DNA of 64,000 nt from positions 171,972,355 through 172,036,354 of the forward strand of contig CM028377.1 of the NCBI GenBank assembly GCA_013146195.2. Reading direction: 5' to 3'. The number at the start of each line of letters is the position of its first letter. Position 1 is the stretch's first letter. This document shows, in pieces, positions 12,370 through 24,110 of the stretch. The notes beneath the pieces were generated by a model that did no database searches, was not told the origin of the DNA, and saw only the letters and a list, made by a program, of their open reading frames with translations. The stretch comes from Codonopsis lanceolata. Its lineage: Eukaryota > Streptophyta > Magnoliopsida > Asterales > Campanulaceae. The translations under genes were made by a program, and so were the position numbers.

Positions 12370-14200
12370 TAATCTTGCATCCATAGTTCAATGACAATGC
12401 AAACACATTGGAGCTGAAAAACTGAATCAACCCTAAAAGTCGGGCTAGTCAGATCAGAAAAAATCAATTAACTCATTTTAGGATCAAGAAACTCTACGCA
12501 TGATTAAGAGGGAGACTAATTGACCTTTGATACAATCAAGATTGTACCAGAAAGCAGAGTCCAAGATCCATAGTTCAAGGACAATGCAAACAAATTGGAG
12601 CAGTAAAACTGAATCAACCCTAAAAGTCGGACAAGTCACATCAGAAAAAAATAACCAAACCATTTTAGGATCCAGCAATTTATGACATATTCATGTTTTT
12701 GGTAAACTACTTACGACATATTCGTGTGTGTGTATAGGGACACATAAATGACAAATAATTCTTGAAATAGCTACAAAATATTATAATATAAAATCTTGTT
12801 TATTAATAAATTGAACATGCGAAATAAGAGATAATTATCCTATTATGATTTCAAAGGTTGTAATATTGATGTATATTCATGCATCGTAATAATAAATAAC
12901 ATCTTTTACCGGTTATTTAGTAGATGTATATGTCAAATGATTCATATATACAACACACAATGATTCACAAGTACCAAAGTACATGATATCATTTTAATCA
13001 TATTTCATTATATGTAGAACATTGATACACATGGTGCAACAAGTCAGTGCAAACATTAAAACAAACTTACAAAATCACGAAAGGATTGAAGCAATTTTGA
13101 TATGTAAAAATTCAAAATAATTCGATTTTCATTTCATAATACGTGTTGATCGATTTTCATTTGAAGATATGTGTTCATCTTCTAAATTTGTTTTTTCTAT
13201 TCATTTTGTTTATATATAGTTTAATTTAAAAATATATATGTTGTGCATTTAACGCACATGTGCAAAAAACTAGTTAGAGCAGCAAAACTGAATCAACCCT
13301 AAAAGTCGGGCAAGTGAGATCAGAAAAAAAAATAACCAAACCATTTTAGGATCCAGCAAACCCAAGCATATTTGTGAGAGGGACTAATTGACCTTTGATA
13401 CAATCAAGATTGAAACCAAGAAAGTAGAGTTCAAGATCCATAGTTCAAGAACAATGCAAACAAGTACAATTGAATCAACCCTAAAATTAAGTCGGGCAAG
13501 TGAGATCAGAAAAAAAATAACCAAACCATTTTAGGATCCAGCAAACCCAAGCATATTTGTGAGAGGGACTAATTGACCTTTGATACAATCAAGATTGAAA
13601 CCAAGAAAGTAGAGTTCAAGATCCATAGTTCAAGAACAATGCAAACAAATTGGAGCAGTACAATTGAATCAACCCTAAAAGTAGGGCAAGTCAGATCAGA
13701 AAAAAATAATTAAATCATTTTAGGTTCCAGCAAACCAAAGCATATTTGTGAGAGAGACTAATTGACCTTTGATACAATCAAGATTGAAACCAAGAAAGTA
13801 GAGTTCAAGATCCATAGTTCAAGGACCATGCAAACAAATAGGAGTAGCACAACTGAATCAACCCTAAAAGTCGAACAAATCAGATCAGAAAAAAAAAAAA
13901 ACCATTTTAGGATCCAGCAAACCTAAGCATATTTGTGAGAGAGACTAATTGACCTTAGATACAATCAAGATTGAAACCAAGAAAGTAGAGTTCAAGATCC
14001 ATAGTCAAGGACAATGCAAATGAATTGGAGCAGTAAAACTGAATCAACCATAAAAGTTGGACAAGTCAGATCAGAAAAAAAAAATGATTAAAGCATTTTA
14101 GGATCCATCCACTCTAAGCATAATTGTGAGCGAGACTAATTGACTTTTGATACAATCAGGATCGAAACCCAGAAAGTAGAGTTCAAGATCTTGCCCTCGA
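12370..14200 (-). repeat. ~190-bp tandem repeat within locus 1
   Basis: About seven copies contain CTGAATCAACCCTAAAAGTC, ATTTTAGGATCCAGCAA and TTGACCTTTGATACAATCAA. Copies sit at about 12400, 12600, 13290, 13470, 13660, 13850 and 14040. The gap between the second and third is an inserted Helitron-like element. A single diverged copy is present at 27410-27540 in the paralogous locus. Confidence 0.85.
12680..13273 (+). mobile_element. Helitron-like insertion, non-autonomous
   Basis: This ~590-bp AT-rich segment interrupts the tandem repeat. The right end is GCACATGTGC, five A, then CTAG at 13270-13273, followed by T. That is the Helitron 3' pattern (hairpin, short spacer, CTRR, host T). The left end is not resolved; no clean TC start was seen, so the boundary at about 12680 is where homology to the repeat unit stops. 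Confidence 0.55.
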
Positions 14201-15235
14201 CGTTGATGAGACAAAAGATTATATATGAAAAGGCATGAACGAACATGCTGTTTACTTATTTTACGACTGATCTATTACTAAATTGACCTTTGACACAATC
14301 TCACGATTTCATTTTGTATTATATGCCTTAACTGTTTCAGTAATAAGCCTAATAATAGCACATCTACCAAACATTGGAAAATTTGTATCAAGATATCTGC
14401 ACTGAATACATGTAGCATATTCATAGTATCAACACTTACTTGGATTCTCCAAATAAAGCATGCATAACTCTTGCAATAAGTTCAAGAATTCAAGTCCATG
14501 CAGATGCTGTATATGTCTAATATACCGAAGTTTCATTTTACGTGGTGCTTGGCCTGAAACAAACAAAAAGCATTCAGAAATAAAACAGTGCATCTCGCGA
14601 TTGGCTATTGTATGTTCATGAATGCGCCATATCTACGATGAACATGCAACATGAGTACACATTCACTAGAATATACATATTGAGTTTGACAGATAATTAA
14701 TACAAAATCCATACTCTTAAAAGAATAAATCCTCACCAAGTTCGAAATACTCAGACTAGCAATAAATACATCAAGTTCCCAAATTTAATGCTCTTTTGTT
14801 CTCTTGGATTCCTTGTCAAAATCAGAAACAAAATAAGTAATAGTATCAAGAGTTCAGTTAAGTTGAGAGATTAGTTTGTGTGTTGGAATCTAAATGCTTG
14901 CAATTCCGGACATATTCAGACACATTTTCCTTTACGTTTATCATTTCCAAGTCAGACTCTACAATTTGAAGCTTCCAATTGGATCATTGAACCCTACTAA
15001 GTTTGTTACCAAAAGTATCATTTTAGCACTAACTAAGTAGAGCCAGTTTGATATCAGTTTGAAAAGTTGTGGGAATTTGAGATTAACCGCCAGACTTCAC
15101 CTAACATAAATCATTCTTACACATGCATAAGCTATATACCAAACACAAAGATGACTACTGATGAATCATCAGATACAAAAACCAACACAAATTGAAAGGA
15201 GAAGGAAACAAGGGTTTGATCAAGCTATAAATGTA
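14201..15235. other. AT-rich part of locus 1, no coding gene
   Basis: Probable intron sequence of locus 1. The segment near 14400-14440 (TAGCATATTCATAGTATCAA) and 14450-14480 has diverged matches at about 28095-28120 and 28470-28500, which supports paralogy of the two loci. Confidence 0.4.
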
Positions 15236-15460
15236 CCTGAAATCTTACAATTTCCAAGGCTGAACTGCGAGGACATATAGAGCTGCTACATCTTCTAGCT
15301 CTGAAAACCACAGCTCCCAAAATAAAAATAAAAACCCAGAGTCAGATTAAGTTCCAGCACAAGAAAACCATTCTGATCACAACACCACACACATACCTTG
15401 CGCAGACCAACGAGAGTGAGCAGATTGCGAAATGGAAGAGAATCTTTCATGAGAAAAGGG

Positions 15461-15470
15461 GTATATATAG
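15461..15470 (-). promoter_or_regulatory. TATA box of minus-strand locus 1
   Basis: CTATATATAC on the minus strand, 65 bp upstream of a donor-like CAAG|GTATGT. The expected start site is about 15436. Confidence 0.45.
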
Positions 15471-15772
15471 GGTGACATGGTACCGACGAGGGTGGTTCTA
15501 GGGTTTGTCAAATAAAGTTCGCTCGATTCTATCCTTAAAAAAACATATTTTAATTAAGCCCATATTTTAGCTAAGAAAGTAAGCCCAACCCAATTATGTA
15601 TACATATTTTATTTTGGACAAATTTTAAATACGTATAATTTTAGAAACATGTTTTCTTTTAGGACTATCAATTTTTTGGACATTTATTATATATAATAAT
15701 TGGTTGCCAAATGACAAAAAATATCATTAATTAAGACAAAAGTCATCCGGCCCAAAAAAACTAAAAAATACT

Positions 15773-16294
15773 GATGCAAAATCTTGGCATCAGGATTGTT
15801 TTTACAGATTTTCATGACCAAAAAAATTCAAAAAAAGATGATGTCAAGCCTTGGCATCAGGGCTGTTTTGACATTTTATTCAAAAAAAAAAATCAAAAAA
15901 AGCCGATGCCAAGGCTTGGCATCAGGACTGTTTTGACAATTTATTCAATCCAAAAAAATTCAAAAAAAGTTGATTTCAAGGCTTGACATCAGGGTTGTTT
16001 TGACAATTTATTCAAGCCAAAAAAATTCGAAAAAGCTGATGCCAAGGCTTGGCATCAAGGCTGTTTTGACAATTTATTCAAGCCAAAAAAAAATATAAAA
16101 AAAACCTGATGCCAAGGCTTGACATCAGGACTGTTTTGATAATTTATTCAAGACAAATTTTTTTTTTTTAAAAAAGCTGATGTCAAGGCTTGGCATCAGG
16201 GCTATTTTGACAATTTATAAAAGCAAAAAAAATATCAAAAATGCTGATTTCAAGGCTTGGCATTAAAGCTGTTTTGACAATTTATTTAAGCAAA
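15773..16294 (+). repeat. Palindromic ~66-bp array, left half
   Basis: Eight units of about 66 bp, each with the palindrome GATGCCAAGGCTTGGCATC followed by AGGGCTGTTTTGACAATTTA and an A-rich spacer. The array is cut at 16294 by CACTA element B and resumes beyond it. Confidence 0.9.
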
Positions 16295-16348
16295 CGCTAC
16301 TAGAAACAGTGCCTTCAGCGACGGAAATTTTCGTCGCTAATTAGCGAC

Positions 16349-17073
16349 TAGAGTTGTCAAAATGGGTTGGGCCCGTTGGGTTGGCCCGCCCCGCCACTAA
16401 AAAAAGGTGGGTTGGGTTGGGAAAATATGAACCCATTAGGAGGTGGGTCAAATGGGTTGAGCATGTTGAGGTGGGTTCAGTCGGGCGGGTTGGCCCGCCA
16501 TATACTAGTTTCAAATAACCAAGTCATAAGTTTGAAATAATTAGTTTAAATCATTTTTTGCTCAAAATGAAAGATTATTTTTTATATCTGAAATATTAGA
16601 CTTATTAGTAAATGATTTTGAATTCGTTCAAAAAATGACACTTATAACAACTAAAGATGTCAAAATAAGATATATTAACAACAATATTTATAGAAAAAAT
16701 GATTATAAGAACATACAAAAAGAGTAATGATAAAATAGCTTCTTACTTCAATTTTTTCTCATTTTATACTATAAATATTAGAGAAAGTTGTTAGAAAACA
16801 CTATTAAAAATATAATAGTAGAAAATATAATTTTTGTAATGAATTGTGACATTTTTTTATGTTATTTATGATTATTTTTATTATTTAGATTAATTGGGAA
16901 AATGTTGGTGGGTTGGCCCGCCTAACCCACAACCCAAGATGGGTTGGGTTGGGTTGGCAATTTTCCGACCCACCACATTTCATGGGTTGACCCACCCCGC
17001 CCCGCCCCGCCAAATGGTGGGTTATAGCGGGTTGTGGGTTGGCCCGCCCCGCCAACCCACCTTGACAGCTCTA
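16349..17073. mobile_element. hAT MITE inside CACTA B, TSD TTAGCGAC
   Basis: Terminal inverted repeats TAGAGTTGTCAA and TTGACAGCTCTA are flanked by identical 8-bp copies of TTAGCGAC (16341-16348 and 17074-17081), the hAT duplication length. Subterminal sequence is rich in GGGTTGGCCCGCC and its complement. No transposase. The target is the CACTA subterminal repeat. Confidence 0.93.
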
Positions 17074-17081
17074 TTAGCGAC

Positions 17082-17449
17082 AGAAATTGAGCATCAGCGA
17101 CGGAATTTATCATCAGCGGCGGAATTGAGCATCAGCGACGGAAATTTCCGTCGCTGAAGGTCACCTTTAGCGACGGAATTCAGCATCAGCGACGGAATTT
17201 GTCTGTGACGGAATTGTCCGTCGCTAAAGGACACCTTTAGCGACGGAATTTTCCGTCGCTGAAAATAATATGAAATTAAATTCTGAAATATTCACCGACG
17301 GAAAATTCCGTCGCTAAAGGTGGCCTTCAGCGACGGAAAATTCTGTCGCTGAATATTTCAGAATTTAATTTCATATTATTTTCAGCGGCAGAAAATTCCG
17401 TCGCTAAAGGTCACCTTTAACGACGGAAAATTCCGTCACTAAAAATAAA
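17082..17449 (+). repeat. Left subterminal palindromic repeats of CACTA B
   Basis: Several AGCGACGGAAATTTCCGTCG type hairpins in both orientations, with spacers such as GAAGGTCACCTT. Together with 16310-16348 they form the left subterminal region, split by the hAT element. Confidence 0.88.
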
Positions 17450-18060
17450 TTAAAATTAAATTCTAATTAATATAAAATATCAATAATATTTGAAATTAAA
17501 TTAAAATAATATTTGAAATGTTAATTTAATAATATAATATCAATAATTAAAATGATTAGCATCAATATAATTACAAAAATTAAATCATTCACATTACAAC
17601 TTAACTTAACGTAACGTTAACTTAAATTGAAATTAAATTAAAAAAATATTTGAAATGTTAATTTAATAATATAATATCAATAATTAAAATGATTAGCATC
17701 AATATAATTATAAAAATTAAAACATTCACATTACAACTTAACTTAACTTAACTTAAATTCTAATTAATATAAAATATCAAAAATATTGAAATTAAATTGA
17801 AATTAAATTAAAATAATATTTGAAATGTTAATTTAATAATATAATATCAATAATTAAAATGATTAGCATCAATATAATTACAAAAATTAAATCATTCACA
17901 TTACAACTTAACTTAACTTAATGTAACGTTAACTTAAATTGAAATTAAATTAAAATAATATTTGAAATGTTAATTTAATAATATAATATCAATAATTAAA
18001 ATGATTAGCATCAATATAATTACAAAAATTAAAACATTCACATTACAACTTAACTTAACT
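17450..18060 (+). repeat. AT-rich ~150-bp direct repeats of CACTA B
   Basis: Four copies of a unit with ATTTGAAATGTTAATTTAAT and AATGATTAGCATCAATATAA, each ending in ACATTACAACTTAACTTAAC. That end grades directly into the pentamer array. A single copy occupies the same place in element C (about 32870-33020), and an inverted copy lies at 20592-20720. Confidence 0.85.
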
Positions 18061-20330
18061 TAACGTAACGTAACTTAACTTAACTTAACTTAACTTGACT
18101 TAACGAAACGTAACGTAACTTAACGTAACGTAACTTAACTTAACTTAACTTAACATAACGTAACTTAATGTAACGTAATGTAATGTAACGTATCGTAACA
18201 TAACGTAACGTAATGTAACTTAATGTAACGTAGCTTAACTTAACTTAACTTAGCAACAGCAGCAACTTAGCAGCAACAACTTAACTTAACTTAAATGTAA
18301 AGTAACTTAACAACGTGGCGTAACGTAACTTAATGTAACTTAACGTAGCGTGGCTTAAGTTAATTTAACTTAACTTAACTTAGCTTGCAACTTAGCAACT
18401 TAGCAAGCAGCAACTTAACTTAACTTAAGCGTAACCAGCAACGTTAACTTAACTTAGCACTTTAACTTAACGGCAACTTAACGTGGCTTAACATGAAAAC
18501 ACGCTACGCCTATTGGCGAAATGGTATAATGGACTACGATGAACCATTATAACATGAAAACACGCATTGGCTATTGGCGAAATGGTATAATGGAGTATGA
18601 TGGACCATTATAACATGAAAACACATTGCGCCTATCAATGGCGAAATGTTATAATGGACTACGATGGACCATTATAACATGAAAACACGCTACGCCTATT
18701 GACGAAATGGTATAATGGAATACGATGGACCATTATAACATGAAACACGATGCGTATAATTAAAGCTTAATGTAACATAACTTAACAAACGTAACGAAAC
18801 TTAACTTAGCTTAGCTTAATGTAACTTAACTTAACAACAACAAACTTAACTTTACTTTACTTTACTTTTTAACTTAACTTAACTTAACTTAACAACTTAG
18901 CTTTAACAACATAACTTAGCAACTTAACTTTTAACGTAACATAACAACTTAAGCGTAACTTAACTTAGCAACTTAACAACTTAGCAACAACTTAACGGCA
19001 ACAGCAACTTAACTTAACATAACAACTTAACTTAGCGTTAACTTAACATAAGCGTTAACTTGCAACAACTTAGCGTAACAGCAACAACTTAACTTAAGCA
19101 GCAACAGCAGCAGCAACTTAGCATAGCTTAACTTAGGCATTAACTTAACATAAATGTAACAGCAACTTAACAACAGCTTAATTAACTAACTCTTAACTTA
19201 ACTTAACTTAGTTTAACAACAACTTAACTTAAGCTAACTTAACAACTTAACGTAGCAACTTAACATAGCAACGCGTAACATAACTTAACAAAGCGTAACT
19301 TAACAACTTAGCAACAGCAACTTAACTTAGCGTGGCAACTTAATTTAACTTAACTTAACATAACAAGCAGCGTAACATAGCAACTTAAGCAACTTAGCAA
19401 CAACAACTTAGCTTAACTTAACTTAACAGCAGCAACTTAACTTATAAACTTAGCTTAGCGTAACATAACTAACATAAGCGTTAACTTAGCAACTTAGCGT
19501 TAACTTAACTAACTAGCAACAACTGGCGTGCAACTTAGCTTAGCGTAATTAACTTAAGCGTGCGTAACTTAACTTAAGCAATTTAACAACAACGTAACAA
19601 CTTAGCGCGTAACTTAACAGCAACTTAACCTAACTTAAACTTAAGCAGCGTAACTTAGCAGCAAGCGTGGCAACTTAGCAAGCTTAACAACTTAGCAACA
19701 ACTAGCAACTTAGCAGCAGCAACAGCAACTTAACTTAACTTAGCGTAACTAACTTGGCAAGCTAACTTAACAGCAACTTAGCGTGGCGTGGCAGCAGCAA
19801 CGTAACTTGGCAACTTAGCGTGGCGTAACGCAACTTAACAAACAGCAACTTAACAGCAGCAGCAACTTAACGTGGCAACTTAACTTAAAAGCAACAGCAG
19901 CAACGTGGCGTAACTTAACTTAGCTTAAGCGTAACTTAACTTAACTTACCTTAGCGTAACAGCAAGCGTTAACTTAACGCGTAACATAACTTAACTTAAC
20001 ATAACTTAACAGCAACTTAACAACTTAACTTAACTTAGCAATGTAGCGTAACATAACTTATCTTAATGTAGCGTGGCTTAACAACATAACTTAACAACAG
20101 CAACGTAACTTAACATAACATAACATAACATAACTTAACTTAACAACAGCAACCTTAACAGCAACTTAAATTAACTTAGCAACTTAGCGTAACTTAACTT
20201 AGCAACATAACGTAATTTAACTTAAACATAGCGTAACTTAACTTAACTTTAACTTAACGTGGCGTAATTAACTTAACTTAAGCGTAGCGTAAATTTAGCA
20301 TAACATAACTTAAACTTATCTTAACGGTTT
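18040..20330 (+). repeat. TTAAC/GTAAC pentanucleotide array, element B
   Basis: About 2.3 kb made almost wholly of CTTAA and CGTAA pentamers with CAG/CAA trimers (AACAGCAACTTAAC) mixed in. Part (18489-18750) is a different hairpin repeat. No coding potential is expected. Confidence 0.9.
18489..18750 (+). repeat. Four ~62-bp hairpin units inside the pentamer array
   Basis: Units read AACATGAAAACACGC, then CTATTGGCGAAATGGTATAA, then TGGACCATTATAAC. ATGGTATAATGG and GACCATTATAAC can pair as imperfect hairpins. Four copies occur, nowhere else in the window. Confidence 0.85.
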
Positions 20331-20591
20331 ACATTTTTTTCTCGACTCGATCCGTCGGGTAAAACCCAATCGGATCAAATATTTGTTCACGACAAAGCAT
20401 CAATTCGTTTAGCGAGGTTTCCTAATTTTAAATTAGAAAATATTTAGCGACGAAAAATTCCGTTGCTGGAATTAAATTGAAATTAAATTATGAAAATATT
20501 TAGAGACGGAATGTGCTAGAGACATGCAACACAGTATGACCACATGCAAAATCAAATTTACTCTATTTATATAATTTTGTTATTATTTTCT
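20331..20591 (+). other. Spacer right of pentamer array, element B
   Basis: Contains degenerate AGCGACGAAAAATTCCGTTG hairpins near 20448-20470, resembling the subterminal unit. No gene. Confidence 0.5.
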
Positions 20592-20720
20592 TAAAAATAT
20601 AAATTAAGTTATAATGTGAATATTTTAATTTTTGTAATTATATTGATGCTAATCATTTTAATGAATGATATTATATTATTAAATTAATATTTCGAATATT
20701 AATTTAATAATAAAATATCA
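20592..20720 (-). repeat. Inverted copy of the AT-rich unit
   Basis: This is the reverse complement of the 17450-18060 unit (AATTATATTGATGCTAATCA). The pentamer array of element B is thus bounded by inverted repeats. Confidence 0.7.
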
Positions 20721-20746
20721 TTCATTAAAATAATTATAATATTTCC

Positions 20747-20747
<1 letters not shown>

Positions 20748-20790
<43 letters not shown>
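20748..20790. repeat. (AT)n(AC)n microsatellite
   Basis: An AT dinucleotide run passes directly into an AC dinucleotide run. Confidence 0.95.
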
Positions 20791-20997
20791 AATGGATTTT
20801 ACAAAAACAAAAATATTCCAAAAAATTATTTATTTTAAATTTACAAAGGGATTTTACAAAACAAATATTTCAAAATAAATTGGATTTTGAATAATTTTTT
20901 ACTTAAAAATAATTGTGGTAGTTAATTTTTTGATTTTTAAAATAAATTGGATTTGGTAATTTAATAATATTATATTATAAAATATAATAATATTTAA

Positions 20998-21030
20998 CTA
21001 GTTTTATACCCGTGCGTAGAACGCGCTCAC
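20998..21030 (-). mobile_element. Possible Helitron 3' terminus inside CACTA B (also at 25-57 in A)
   Basis: CTAGTTTTATACCCGTGCG followed by TAGAACGCG, preceded by A, resembles a reversed Helitron 3' end (short hairpin GCGTAGAACGC, then CTAG). The same sequence is in element A. No 5' end was found, and diverged homology to element C seems to continue across it, so the call is tentative. Confidence 0.3.
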
Positions 21031-21178
21031 ACTTTGTTTTTATTAAATTAAATTCAAACAAAATAAAAACTATAAATTAAAAGTATAAATTTACAAAATA
21101 TTCAAATAAATTAAAATTATTTATTTCACTCTCCCGCTCTCCTCTCCCGCCCACACATTTTTCCCCCAAATTCCCTCC

Positions 21179-23152
21179 ACATATATAAGTTTTCCCAAAA
21201 TTGCAAACACTCTATTTTTCTAAACACACGGCACTCACTCCCTCCTTGTCCTCTCTCATCGCGCACTCACTCCCTCCCTGTCATCGCTCATCGCTCCTCT
21301 CTCTCCGACAAGCCGTCGCACCAGCATCACCGTCAATCGATCTCCAACAGCCGGCGAATCTTCCCCCAAACCCACCGTACCCCTCTGCTCCATCTCTTCC
21401 CGGCGAATCTTCTTCAGCCGCTTCTTCTCCGGCCAGTTCAGCCGCCGTCTTCGCCAAATCCGCCATAGCCGGCCAAGCTTCATCTCCATCTCTCTCCTCC
21501 ACCCCGTTCGCCCAAAGCCTCCACCAAACCTCCAAATGAAATAACCCCAAATCTGGCCGCCATCCTCAACGCCAGTGACCAGCGACCACTCCCTTCTTCT
21601 TCGTCTCCGCTGATCGTCTCCCTACTCCGTCAGTTCCTCAGTCTCTCTCTCTCTCTCTCTAACTGTAAGTTCATTGTACAAATTTGATTTTTGACACACA
21701 CACAGAGACACTCATATATATTGGTCTAAGGGTTTTGATTGTGGTGTGTTGTGTGTATGTTTTGAGCGTAAAGCATCGTTGCCAAGTAATAGCCACAAAA
21801 ACGTGAATAAGATTGGTTTGGTGTTGTCCAATTGTAGTTGGATTGTGTAAAAAAAGTGACTTAGGAGAAGCCATAAAATAGTCTGATCTAACAAATCAAT
21901 TATTGTAAAATTGTAGCTTCTTTAAATTCTATATTATGTTGATTTAGAAGAAGGGTTGTTTCGCTTTTTCATGTTCTGATTGTTTGTTTGTGTGTGTTCT
22001 GATTGTATAAATTTTTTTTTATGTGTGTGATGGAATATTGATGGGTTTCTTTGGGTTGTATAATTTTTTTTTTGGCAGATTTTGTGGTGGGCTTGAGCCC
22101 CACTCACAAGCCTTTTCAGTTGTAACTGTCATCGTTGTACATTGGTTCACTTTTCACTTTAACTGAGAAATTGTATTCTTCATAAGTGCATTTTCTGATA
22201 TATTCTCAAATCTTAGGGCCAGTTTCTTTTTAGCTTAGAACAGAGTAGCTCACTCAAATCTGGACAGTCCCTATGTTGTCCACATCATTTGCAATATTTG
22301 TTTATCAGGCCATTGTCGATTTTTTTTTAAAAAAATGTGAGCTATAGTTACATTTCTTGCTATACGTCATCTATTAGTTTCTCTTCACTTTGAAAGAAAA
22401 CTACCGATTTTAAGTCTTTAGGAGGACATAGACAATTAGAATGAAAGACTGAGCAGGTTGCTAGATTTGCAGAAACAATATGTAGATGCAAGTACATGAA
22501 GCAGTATATATTTCATGGAGTAAGAAAAAAAAGGGAAAAATAAGAAATGTTGGTACAAATGTTATTTTGGTACAAAAGGGTAAAATAAGAAATATTTGAG
22601 AATGTGGACTAGTATGAAAAAGTTTAGAAGAAAGTAGGAATTTTTTTTTGTGAAAATCTATCAGGACTAAAGTAGGATTCATCCATTAAGAATCTTGACT
22701 GTTGCAAGGATAAATCAACAAATTAGATGCTCCTCCTTCCTTCCCCCCCCCCCCCCCCCCCCAAAAAAAAAGAAAAAAAAAAGGAAAAGTAGTTCCACTT
22801 TCCTCTTTGACATGTGCCCGCATGTTCCCCTCCAAAAGGTACCATTTCTAAAAAAAGGGACATTTACAGTGCAATCCAAAGTTGGTACAACAAATATACG
22901 AACTTAAAAGTTTGACTTGCTAATGGGACTATTTTTGGGACGTGGGAGTATACATTAACCTGTCATACTCATTCGTTTTTATGCTTAAATAAGGTCAATT
23001 TGTATATTCTTACTTTCTTCCTTTGTTGATGGTCTTTGTGTTTATTCAGCTGGTTGAAATATATAGTTGTATGCTTTATTTGTACTAAACTTTGTCCAAC
23101 TTATGTTTTTTTTCTTTTCCTTTCACAGGCTTGGCGAATCTCTCAGCTATAG
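21179..23152 (+). promoter_or_regulatory. CACTA B promoter and spliced leader
   Basis: TATA-like ACATATATAAG at 21179-21189, a CT-rich leader, donor AACTGTAAGT (donor at 21665) and acceptor TTTCACAG at 23128. A 24-nt exon-like stretch follows, identical to that of element A. The intron has a homopolymeric C run at 22744-22762 that is longer than in element A. Confidence 0.55.
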
Positions 23153-23429
23153 GTTAGAGTTCACTCTACCATTTAAGTTTGATTTTATTGCTCTTGGTTT
23201 AGTTAATGTTTAGTAAGTTGCATTCCTAGAAGTTGGTAGCAAGTTATCTGGTTATTATTCTTTCATGATTAGCAAATTTTTTGAAGCACTAGTAGCTACA
23301 TTATTCAGATCTCCTCATATTTTCGACACCTCTATTACGACAATATGCATATTAACACTTGGAGGCGCAGTTTGTATCCTTGTGTTATTCCACCACCACT
23401 ACCGGTTATGATGGGTAATGGAACTTGGT

Positions 23430-24110
23430 GTATAACTCTTACACCTAAACCCTAAACCTTAACCCTAAACCTAAACCATAACACTAAAACTAACCCCACC
23501 CCACCCCCCTAACCCAAAACCTAAACCCTAAACCCTCAACAAACCCTAAACCTAACTCTTACACCTAAACCCTAAACCCTAACCCTTAAACCTAAACCTT
23601 AACCCTAAACCTAAACCATAACACTAAAACCTAAACCTAACCCCACCCCCAACCCAAAACCTAAACCCTCAACCTTCAACCCTCAACCTAACTCTTACAC
23701 CTAAACCTAAACCACCCTAACCTAAACCTTAACCCTAAACCTAAACCATAACACTAAAACCTAAACCTAACCTAACCCCCCACCCCAACCCCCCCCAAAA
23801 CCTAAACCCTAAACCCTAAACCTAACTCTTACACCTAAACCCCTACCCTAAACCTAAACCTTAACCCTAAACCTAAACCATAACACTAAAACCTAAACCT
23901 AACCCCACCCCCACCCCCAAAACCTAAACCCTAAACCCTAAACCTAACTCTTACACCTAAACCCTAAACCTTAACCCTTAACCTTAAACCTAAACCATAA
24001 CACTAAAACCTAAACCTAACCCCACCCCCCCCCCCCCCCCAAAACCTAAACCCTAAACCCTCAACCTAACTCTTACACCTAAACCCTAAACCCTAACCTT
24101 AAGAAACAAG
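23430..24110 (+). repeat. Telomere-like array, element B
   Basis: About five higher-order repeats of roughly 120 bp, each with CTCTTACACCTAAACCC, AACCATAACACTAAAACC and a CCCCACCCCC block. The order and phase differ from element A, so the array has been re-amplified since the copies diverged. Confidence 0.9.

Larger units (their letters stand above)
10430..15470 (-). ncRNA. Candidate spliced non-coding locus 1
   Basis: On the minus strand there is a TATA box at 15470-15461, a donor-like CGCAAG|GTATGTG (donor at 15396), and an acceptor-like TTTTCAG near 15300 followed by an exon-like stretch to a donor near 15236. Downstream come a ~190-bp tandem repeat and two diverged copies of a block containing ATTGGTCGGTGGTCT (about 10695 and 12130). 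Only a tiny frame could be assembled (start at 15450, ending near 15250 if spliced), and that start lies too close to the TATA box to be in the transcript. A paralogous locus lies at 27.0-30.4 kb. Whether it is transcribed is unknown. Confidence 0.3.

Noticed and set aside
15250..15450. Small spliced protein gene of about 36 codons at the start of locus 1
   Set aside because: The start codon is only about 11 nt from the TATA box, so it would lie upstream of the expected transcript start. The second exon reads in frame only with a shifted acceptor.
15773..16294. CRISPR-like array
   Set aside because: The ~66-bp units are contiguous tandem copies with no unique spacers, in a plant genome. The same applies to the other minisatellites here.
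16894..17157. 87-codon frame rich in Pro/Gly/Trp
   Set aside because: It lies within the GGGTTGG/CCCGCC terminal repeats of the hAT MITE and the CACTA hairpins; pure repeat translation.
20998..21030. Firm Helitron call inside elements A and B
   Set aside because: Only one end is visible and homology with element C seems to continue past it, so it is kept as a tentative terminus only.
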